Below are positions 58,711 to 64,000 of a stretch of DNA of 64,000 nt, one piece after another. A model generated the notes under the pieces. The model ran no database searches and had not been told where the DNA came from. It saw only the letters and a list, made by a program, of their open reading frames with translations. Each line of letters opens with the position of its first letter. Positions within the stretch are counted from its first letter, which is position 1. Location: positions 6,820,001 through 6,884,000 of the forward strand of contig NZ_CP107954.1 in NCBI RefSeq assembly GCF_036067295.1, in the 5' to 3' direction. The position numbers were made by a program, and so were the translations under genes. This stretch comes from Kribbella sp. NBC_00382 (GTDB taxonomy: Bacteria; Actinomycetota; Actinomycetes; Propionibacteriales; Kribbellaceae).

Positions 58711-59901
58711 TCAGGCCTTGGCCGCCGCGCTCAGCTCAGCCGCCCGGGACAGCTTCTGCTCGATCACGTCGTGCAGGTGCTCGGTCACCTCGGGCACGCC
58801 GATCCGGCCGATGATGTCGTTGAAGAAGCCGGACACCACCAGTCGCCGGGCCTCGTCCTCGGGGATGCCGCGGGCCTGCAGGTAGAACAGCTGCTCGTCG
58901 TCGAACCGGCCGGTCGCCGAGGCGTGCCCGGCGCCCTCGATCTCGCCGGTCTCGATCTCCAGGTTCGGCACCGAGTCGGCGCGGGCGCCGTCGGTGAGCA
59001 CCAGGTTCCGGTTCAGCTCGAAGGTGTTGGTGCCCTCGGCCGCGGCCCGGATCAGCACGTCGCCGATCCACACCGAGCGGGCCCGGTCACCGGCCAGCGC
59101 GCCCTTGTAGAGCACGTTGGACTTGCAGTTGATCGCCTCGTGGTCGACGAACAGCCGGTTCTCGTGGTGCTGGTCGGTCTCGGCGAAGTACACGCCGAGG
59201 AGTTCGGCGTCGCCACCCGGGCCGGCGTACCGGACGTTGGTGGAGAGCCGGACAATCTTGCCGCCGAGGGTGACCGCGACGTGGTTGAGCTTGGCGTCGC
59301 GGCCGATCACGGCGTCGTGCTGACCGATGTGGATCGACTCGTTGTCGCCCTGCTGGATCGAGACGACCCGCAGCTCGGCGCCGTCGCCGACGACGATCTC
59401 GACGTTGCCGGCGTACTCGCCGCTACCGGTGTGGTCGATGATCACGGTCGCCCGGCTGTGCCGGCCGGCCTCGATCACCAGGTGACCGAAGCCGCGGCCG
59501 CCGAGGCTGGCGACGTTCACGTGCACCGGCTCGGAGAGCTCGGCTTCCACCGGGATGCGCACGGCGTGCGCCTCGCCGGCCTGGTTCCAGGCGACGGCGG
59601 CGATCCGGTCCTGCGGGGTGAGCGCCTTGACGGCGTCCGCGGCGATGCCTTCGAGGACGACGCCCTCGGGGCCGTGTCCCTCGATCTTCGGGGTCTCGGT
59701 GCCGGCCTCGTCGGCGAACAGCGCCTTCAGGGCCTTGACCGGGGTGAAGCGCCACTCCTCTTCACGGCCGTTCGGCACCGGGAAGTCGGCCACATCGTAC
59801 GACGTGGTCCGCTCGCTCCGGGCCTGCAACGGCACCGGCGAACCCGGTCCGTGGGAGTGCGCCTGGTTACCGGTCGCAACCAGGGTTTCGGTGGCTGACA
59901 T
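58711..59901 (-). CDS. sufD: SufD scaffold protein
   Basis: A 396-residue SufD. The N-terminal helical part (REEEWRFTPVKALKALFADE) leads into the beta-helix core (HLVIEAGRHSRATVIIDHTG, LNHVAVTLGGKIVRLSTNVR, DQHHENRLFVDHEAINCKSN), and the end is GHASATGRFDDEQLFYLQAR, GIPEDEARRLVVSGFFNDII. It pairs with SufB and SufC. Its ATG overlaps the sufB stop. Confidence 0.94.
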   Translation of the reverse strand: MSATETLVATGNQAHSHGPGSPVPLQARSERTTSYDVADFPVPNGREEEWRFTPVKALKALFADEAGTETPKIEGHGPEGVVLEGIAADAVKALTPQDRIAAVAWNQAGEAHAVRIPVEAELSEPVHVNVASLGGRGFGHLVIEAGRHSRATVIIDHTGSGEYAGNVEIVVGDGAELRVVSIQQGDNESIHIGQHDAVIGRDAKLNHVAVTLGGKIVRLSTNVRYAGPGGDAELLGVYFAETDQHHENRLFVDHEAINCKSNVLYKGALAGDRARSVWIGDVLIRAAAEGTNTFELNRNLVLTDGARADSVPNLEIETGEIEGAGHASATGRFDDEQLFYLQARGIPEDEARRLVVSGFFNDIIGRIGVPEVTEHLHDVIEQKLSRAAELSAAAKA

Positions 59902-61313
59902 CAGCCGACGGCCCCTTCCATCTGCAGCTCGATCAGTCGGTTCAGTTCCAGCGCGTACTCCATCGGGAGCTCGCGGGCGATCGGCTCGATGAAGCCGCGG
60001 ACGATCATCGCCATCGCCTCGTCCTCGGCCATGCCCCGGCTCATCAGGTAGAAGAGCTGGTCATCGCTGACCTTGGAGACGGTCGCCTCGTGCCCCATCG
60101 CCACGTCGTCCTCGCGGACGTCGACGTACGGGTAGGTGTCGGAGCGGCTGATCGTGTCGATCAGCAGCGCGTCACAGCGCACCGTGGACTTGCTGTGGTG
60201 GGCGCCCGGCGCGACCTCGACCAGACCGCGGTACGACGTCCGGCCACCGCCGCGGGCGACCGACTTCGAGATGATCGAGCTGGACGTGTACGGCGCGTTG
60301 TGGACCATCTTCGAGCCGGCGTCCTGGTGCTGGCCCTCGCCGGCGAACGCGATCGACAGCGTCTCGCCCTTGGCGTGCTCGCCCATCAGGTACACGGCCG
60401 GGTACTTCATCGTCACCTTGGAGCCGATGTTGCCGTCGATCCACTCCATCGTCGCGCCCTCTTCGCAGGTGGCGCGCTTGGTGACCAGGTTGTAGACGTT
60501 GTTCGACCAGTTCTGGATCGTCGTGTAGCGGCAGCGAGCGCCCTTCTTCACGATGATCTCGACGACCGCGGAGTGCAGCGAGTCCGACTTGTAGATCGGC
60601 GCCGTGCAGCCCTCGACGTAGTGAACGTAGGCGTCCTCGTCGACGATGATCAGGGTCCGCTCGAACTGGCCCATGTTCTCGGTGTTGATCCGGAAGTAGG
60701 CCTGCAGCGGGATGTCCACCTTGACGCCCTTGGGCACGTAGATGAACGAGCCGCCGGACCAGACCGCCGTGTTCAGCGCGGCGAACTTGTTGTCGCCGAC
60801 CGGGATGACGGAGCCGAAGTACTCCTGGAACAGCTCCGGGTGCTCGCGCAGGCCGGTGTCGGTGTCCATGAAGATGACGCCCTGCGCCTCCAGGTCCTCG
60901 CGGATCTGGTGGTAGACGACCTCGGACTCGTACTGCGCGGCGACGCCGGCCACCAGGCGCTGCTTCTCCGCCTCGGGGATGCCGAGCCGGTCGTAGGTGT
61001 TCTTGATGTCCTCGGGCAGCTCTTCCCAGCTGGTGGCCTGCTTCTCCGTCGAGCGGACGAAGTACTTGATGTTGTCGAAGTCGATCCCGGACAGATCGGC
61101 GCCCCACGACGGCATCGGCTTGCGGTCGAAGAGCTTCAGGCCCTTCATCCGCAGGTCCAGCATCCACTCCGGCTCGTTCTTCAGCGTGGAGATGCCCCGC
61201 ACCACATCGGCGCTGAGGCCGCGCTTGGCGATGGATCCGGCAGCGTCACTGTCGGACCAGCCGAACTTGTACGTGCCGAGCCCTTCGAGCTCGGGGTGAG
61301 CGGTTTGCGTCAT
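59901..61313 (-). CDS. sufB: SufB scaffold protein
   Basis: A 470-residue SufB, the scaffold on which the cluster is built. Recognisable parts are EPEWMLDLRMKGLKLFDRKP, YESEVVYHQIREDLEAQGVI, VDEDAYVHYVEGCTAPIYKS (Cys-bearing) and DEAMAMIVRGFIEPIARELP. The ATG at 61313 overlaps the sufR stop by 4 bases. The frame extends about 50 codons upstream into sufR, which I do not use. Confidence 0.95.
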   Translation of the reverse strand: MTQTAHPELEGLGTYKFGWSDSDAAGSIAKRGLSADVVRGISTLKNEPEWMLDLRMKGLKLFDRKPMPSWGADLSGIDFDNIKYFVRSTEKQATSWEELPEDIKNTYDRLGIPEAEKQRLVAGVAAQYESEVVYHQIREDLEAQGVIFMDTDTGLREHPELFQEYFGSVIPVGDNKFAALNTAVWSGGSFIYVPKGVKVDIPLQAYFRINTENMGQFERTLIIVDEDAYVHYVEGCTAPIYKSDSLHSAVVEIIVKKGARCRYTTIQNWSNNVYNLVTKRATCEEGATMEWIDGNIGSKVTMKYPAVYLMGEHAKGETLSIAFAGEGQHQDAGSKMVHNAPYTSSSIISKSVARGGGRTSYRGLVEVAPGAHHSKSTVRCDALLIDTISRSDTYPYVDVREDDVAMGHEATVSKVSDDQLFYLMSRGMAEDEAMAMIVRGFIEPIARELPMEYALELNRLIELQMEGAVG

Positions 61314-62038
61314 CGAGTGGTCCTCGCAGATTCGCTGTCGGATACAGGGGAAACCGATGCCGGGGCACCGGGAATGTGCGTTGTGCAGACACCGTCGCCG
61401 TGGGCGATGGTGGCCAGTCGCTGGACGTGCCGGCCGAGGAGTCTCGAGAACACCTCGGTCTCGGCCTCGCACAGCTGGGGGAACTGCTCGGCCACATGGG
61501 CGACCGGGCAGTGGTGCTGGCAGAGCTGCTCGCCGGCACCGGCTTGCTGGGTTGAAGCGGCATACCCGTCCGCGGTGAGCGCCTTGGCCAGGGTCTGCGC
61601 CTTGTCACTGTCCGGAGCCGCCGCCAGGAGCTCCCGGTACCGCACCTCCACCTCGGCCACCCGTTGCCGGGCGAACTGTACGACGGCCTCGTCGCCACCG
61701 GACTCCGCGATGAAGCGGAGGGCGGTCGCGGCCAGGTCGTCGTAGGCCTGGTGGAAGTCGTGCCGGCCGGTGTCGGTCAGCACGAAGACCTTGGCGGGAC
61801 GGCCACGGCCACGGGGGCCGTAGACGCGCTCCTCACGGCTCTCGACCAGGCCCGCTTCGAGCAGGTGGTCGAGGTGCCGGCGGACCGCCGCCGGGGTCAG
61901 TTCGAGTCGCTCGGCCAGCACCGCGGCGCTGGACGGCCCGTTGGTCAGGATGGAGCGGGCGACCCGGTCCCGGGTGGACTCGTCCCGCGCGACAGCGGTG
62001 CCCACAGGGGCCGTGCTGGTCTGCGCGGAAGTTTTCAC
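61310..62038 (-). CDS. sufR: SufR iron-sulfur repressor of the suf operon
   Basis: A 242-residue helix-turn-helix regulator. The DNA-binding domain is ILTNGPSSAAVLAERLELTP, AAVRRHLDHLLEAGLVESRE, with a wing GPRGRGRPAKVFVLT. Four Cys are placed for a cluster: C173-x3-C177 (CQHHCPVAHV), C190 (QLCEAE) and C218 (GVCTTH). The family holds a [4Fe-4S] cluster and represses suf until the cluster is lost. It is the first gene of the operon and starts with GTG. The SufR-like site over its own start codon fits autoregulation. Confidence 0.92.
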   Translation of the reverse strand: MKTSAQTSTAPVGTAVARDESTRDRVARSILTNGPSSAAVLAERLELTPAAVRRHLDHLLEAGLVESREERVYGPRGRGRPAKVFVLTDTGRHDFHQAYDDLAATALRFIAESGGDEAVVQFARQRVAEVEVRYRELLAAAPDSDKAQTLAKALTADGYAASTQQAGAGEQLCQHHCPVAHVAEQFPQLCEAETEVFSRLLGRHVQRLATIAHGDGVCTTHIPGAPASVSPVSDSESARTTR

Positions 62039-62073
62039 AACATCAGTGTCACCTAATTGCCGGAGCCCTTCAA
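62035..62073 (-). promoter_or_regulatory. suf operon promoter with SufR-type operator
   Basis: Read on the minus strand: -35 TTGAAG (62073-62068), a 17-base spacer, -10 GACACT (62050-62045), then six bases to the GTG of sufR, so a leaderless start. ACACT-N5-TGTGA covers 62049-62035, over the -10 and the start codon. It matches the operator pattern I recall for mycobacterial SufR. Confidence 0.6.
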
Positions 62074-62074
62074 A

Positions 62075-62093
62075 TAAGGTTGCCCTAACCGGT
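62075..62093. promoter_or_regulatory. Possible DtxR/IdeR-type iron box upstream of sufR
   Basis: The 19 bases TAAGGTTGC-C-CTAACCGGT match the DtxR/IdeR consensus (TTAGGTTAGSCTAACCTAA) at about 13 of 19 positions. It ends one base before the -35 of sufR. The right side (CGGT) is poor, so this is tentative. Confidence 0.35.
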
Positions 62094-62153
62094 TCACGGC
62101 TCCGCGCCTGCCACTTGGGGTGACCGTGAGCAGGGTCACGTCAAGGCGTTGAC

Positions 62154-62159
62154 TAGTCT
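62154..62159 (+). promoter_or_regulatory. Leaderless -10 box of the ABC-2 ATPase gene
   Basis: TAGTCT, six bases before the GTG at 62166, with no ribosome site. Confidence 0.5.
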
Positions 62160-62165
62160 GCCCTT

Positions 62166-62885
62166 GTGCCAGTCGCAGTGGAGATCGACAACCTCGTCGT
62201 CCGGTACGGCGAGAAAGCCGCAGTCGACGGCCTCAGTCTCACCGTAACCGGCGGAACAGTGACGTCCGTGCTCGGCCCTAACGGAGCCGGCAAGACGACG
62301 ACCGTGGAGAGCTGCGAAGGCTTCCGCCGGCCCGACTCGGGTCAGGTCCGGGTGCTCGGGCTCGACCCGATCGCCGACCACGACGAGTTGATGCCCCGGA
62401 TCGGGGTGATGCTGCAGGAGGGTGGCGCCTGGTCGGGCGTTCGCGCCATGGAGATGCTCCGGTACGTCGCTTCGCTGCATTCCTACCCGCTGGAGTTGCC
62501 GGCCCTGGTCGAGCGACTCGACCTGGGTACCTGTGGGCGTACGCCGTACCGGCGGCTGTCCGGTGGGCAGAAGCAGCGGCTGTCGCTGGCGATGGCGATC
62601 GTCGGGCGGCCGGAGATCGTCTTCCTCGACGAGCCGACGACCGGGCTGGACCCGCACGGGCGCCGGGAGATCTGGCAGCTGATCCGGGATCTGCGCGACG
62701 ACGGCGTCACCGTAGTGCTGACCACCCATGCAATGGACGAGGCGGAGCAGCTGTCCGACCAGGTGCACGTGGTGTCGGCCGGCAAGGTGATCGCCTCCGG
62801 CAGCCCCGATGTGTTGACCGAGCATGGGTCCAAGTCGCTTGAAGATGTCTATTTGGCGCTGACGGCTCGGGAGCGCACCAAGTGA
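62166..62885 (+). CDS. ABC-2 type transporter ATPase
   Basis: A 239-residue ATPase of the drug/polysaccharide (DrrA-like) type. Walker A is VLGPNGAGKTTTVESCEGFR, Q-loop MLQEGGAWSGVRAMEML, signature RLSGGQKQRLSLAMAIV, Walker B EIVFLDEPTTGLDPHGRREI and H-loop TTHAMDEAEQLSDQV. GTG start, leaderless. The permease gene follows after 103 bases. It is divergent from sufR. The neighbourhood (suf, ABC pair, ctaA) recurs in actinobacteria, so a link to heme or respiratory enzyme supply is conceivable but unproven. Confidence 0.9.
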   Translation: MPVAVEIDNLVVRYGEKAAVDGLSLTVTGGTVTSVLGPNGAGKTTTVESCEGFRRPDSGQVRVLGLDPIADHDELMPRIGVMLQEGGAWSGVRAMEMLRYVASLHSYPLELPALVERLDLGTCGRTPYRRLSGGQKQRLSLAMAIVGRPEIVFLDEPTTGLDPHGRREIWQLIRDLRDDGVTVVLTTHAMDEAEQLSDQVHVVSAGKVIASGSPDVLTEHGSKSLEDVYLALTARERTK

Positions 62886-62925
62886 ATGTTGCTGTGCTTT
62901 TGGCCTCGCCTTCGGCTCGGCGGGT

Positions 62926-62991
62926 CATGGGGCTGAACTCCCGGTCTTCCCTCGTCGCTTCGCTCCTCAGTCCAGACCGGGAGGCCCCATG
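62926..62991 (+). promoter_or_regulatory. Hairpin that covers the ribosome site of the permease gene
   Basis: CATGGGG (62926-62932) plus CTCCCGGTCT (62938-62947) pair with AGACCGGGAG (62974-62983) plus CCCCATG (62985-62991). The right arm includes the ribosome site GGGAGG and the ATG at 62989. The loop is 26 bases. If folded, it would hide the start of translation. Confidence 0.6.
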
Positions 62992-63765
62992 ACCACGTAT
63001 GCACCTCATCCGCGGAGTGCTCCCTGGCCTCGCAAGGTCTACTCGCATGCGGTGATGGAGTTTCGGTTGCTGCTGCGGAACGGGGAGCAGTTGCTGCTTG
63101 CTCTGGTGATCCCGCTGGGGCTGCTGCTGCTTTTGGGCGGTACTGGGCTGGGCGACCGGCTTCCGCTCGGGGACGGGCCGGCGGTGGATCTGGCAGTACC
63201 GCGGGTGCTGGCGCTGGCCGTGTTGTCGACGTCGTTCACGTCACTGGCCATCGCTACCGGGTTTGAGCGGCGGTACGGGGTCATCAAGCGACTGGGCGCC
63301 TCTCCCCTGTCCCGGACCGGTCTGCTGGCCGGGAAGATCGGGTCGGTGCTCGCGATCCAGGTGATCCAGCTGGCCGTCCTGATCGGCGCTGGGTTCGCCC
63401 TGGGCTGGAAGCCGGTCGGTGGGGCTACTGCGGTGTTCGGCGTACTACTGATGGTGCTGTGCGGTACTGCGGCCTTTGCGTCACTCGGGTTGCTGATGGC
63501 CGGAGTACTGCGGGCCGAGGCGACACTGGCCGCGGCGAACCTGCTGTACCTGCTGCTGCTGGTGGGTGGCGCGATCATGACGCCGGTCGAGGAGTACCCC
63601 GACAGCATGCAGGGCGTAGTACGGCTACTGCCGAGTGCTGCACTGGCCAACGGGCTGGCGAACTCCACCCTGGAAGGTGTTGTGCCGTGGGCCGCCGCAC
63701 TGTCCCTGGCGCTCTGGGCGGGCGTGCTGGGTTACCTGGTGTCCCGGACCTTCCGATGGGACTGA
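62989..63765 (+). CDS. ABC-2 type transporter permease
   Basis: A 258-residue membrane protein of the ABC-2 family. Helices are visible at about 34-54 (LLLALVIPLGLLLLLGGTGL), 70-92 (VLALAVLSTSFTSLAIATG), 114-138 (VLAIQVIQLAVLIGAGFALG), 146-168, 178-200 and 232-252. The family sequence RRYGVIKRLGASPLSRTGLL lies after the second helix. It would form the transporter with the ATPase before it. Substrate unknown. The start codon and ribosome site are inside a hairpin. Confidence 0.88.
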   Translation: MTTYAPHPRSAPWPRKVYSHAVMEFRLLLRNGEQLLLALVIPLGLLLLLGGTGLGDRLPLGDGPAVDLAVPRVLALAVLSTSFTSLAIATGFERRYGVIKRLGASPLSRTGLLAGKIGSVLAIQVIQLAVLIGAGFALGWKPVGGATAVFGVLLMVLCGTAAFASLGLLMAGVLRAEATLAAANLLYLLLLVGGAIMTPVEEYPDSMQGVVRLLPSAALANGLANSTLEGVVPWAAALSLALWAGVLGYLVSRTFRWD

Positions 63766-63784
63766 GAAGGCCCTTCTCTAGAGT
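63764..63784 (+). promoter_or_regulatory. Palindrome and leaderless -10 upstream of ctaA
   Basis: GAGAAGG-C-CCTTCTC (63764-63778) is a perfect 15-base dyad that directly abuts TAGAGT (63779-63784). Six bases later comes the GTG of ctaA. The dyad overlaps the permease stop codon. It could be an operator in the promoter spacer. Confidence 0.45.
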
Positions 63785-63790
63785 GTGCCG

Positions 63791-64000
63791 GTGACCACGG
63801 ACGCCCCCACCCACCCGACCGAGCCCGTCAACGGATTCTGGCGGTTGGTGCCAGAGCCGAGCCTGGACGTCGTCCGCCGCTGGGGCTGGACCTCGGTGAT
63901 CGTCAACATCGGCATCGTGGTGACCGGTGGACTGGTCCGGTTGACCGGCTCAGGGCTGGGCTGCCCGACCTGGCCGTCGTGCACCGACGAGTCGTACGTG
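63791..64000 (+). CDS. ctaA: Heme A synthase, CtaA/COX15 family (3' partial)
   Basis: The first 70 codons of a gene that runs off the window. After a Pro-rich start (GTG; TTDAPTHPTEPVNGF) comes the first membrane helix (TSVIVNIGIVVTGGLVRLTG) and the family hallmark GGLVRLTGSGLGCPTWPSC, with the Cys and the Arg near the first heme side. The enzyme converts heme O to heme A for cytochrome c oxidase. Leaderless start. A protoheme farnesyltransferase gene is usually close and may lie beyond the window. Confidence 0.9.
   Translation, partial: MTTDAPTHPTEPVNGFWRLVPEPSLDVVRRWGWTSVIVNIGIVVTGGLVRLTGSGLGCPTWPSCTDESYV

Noticed and set aside
1..64000. CRISPR arrays, rRNA, tRNA and insertion sequences
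   Set aside because: No regularly spaced repeats, no cloverleaf with anticodon loop in the gaps, and no transposase motif were seen on either strand.

Overview
The window is about 64 kb of GC-rich, gene-dense DNA from a high-GC actinobacterium. The evidence is the actinobacterial suf operon with an embedded Rieske gene, a LigC-type DNA ligase, an acVLRF1 hydrolase, DUF1707-FHA architecture, and many leaderless GTG/ATG genes with TANNNT six or seven bases before the start. The style resembles Kribbella/Nocardioidaceae, but that genus guess is inference only. No rRNA, tRNA, CRISPR array, transposase or integrase was recognised. No gene-free stretch exceeds about 220 bases.

Region 1 (1-11580) is an insecticidal-type Tc (ABC) toxin locus. 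It holds the 3' part of an Rhs/TcC-like cocoon gene ending in an HAE/CxxC deaminase-fold toxin, then a TcA component split over three overlapping genes. Region 2 (11581-20702) is mixed: PPK2 kinase, a membrane protein, zapE, a quinone oxidoreductase with a MerR-type operator and a nearby MerR gene, a secreted M4+M28 double protease, and a divergent LysR gene.

Region 3 (20708-25591) starts with two tandem copies of an HTH-antitoxin/PIN-toxin module. FHA, ligC and two small genes follow. Region 4 (25625-34242) holds an ABC exporter, an enoyl-CoA hydratase, a complete lactococcin-972-type bacteriocin operon (bacteriocin, 7TM-type membrane protein, ABC ATPase), an ABC-F protein and a YpfJ-type zinc peptidase with a strong terminator.

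Region 5 (34282-45869, minus strand) is a tad/Flp pilus locus: SAF/CpaB, CpaE-like, CpaF, TadB, TadC, a Flp-like pilin, three TadE/G-like proteins, a lipoprotein, a secreted protein and a LysM-BTAD membrane protein. A triple half-site palindrome lies at its leaderless promoter. Region 6 (45921-54780) centres on a 2359-residue protein of unknown function with repeated Gly/Ser/Thr-rich segments. A small internally duplicated protein ends just upstream on the other strand, and two paralogous downstream genes follow. This is the least explained part of the window.

Region 7 (54777-64000) contains acVLRF1, the suf iron-sulfur operon (sufR-B-D-Rieske-C-S-U-T, minus strand) with a SufR-type operator over the sufR start, an ABC-2 transporter pair with a ribosome-site hairpin, and the start of ctaA (heme A synthase), which runs off the window.
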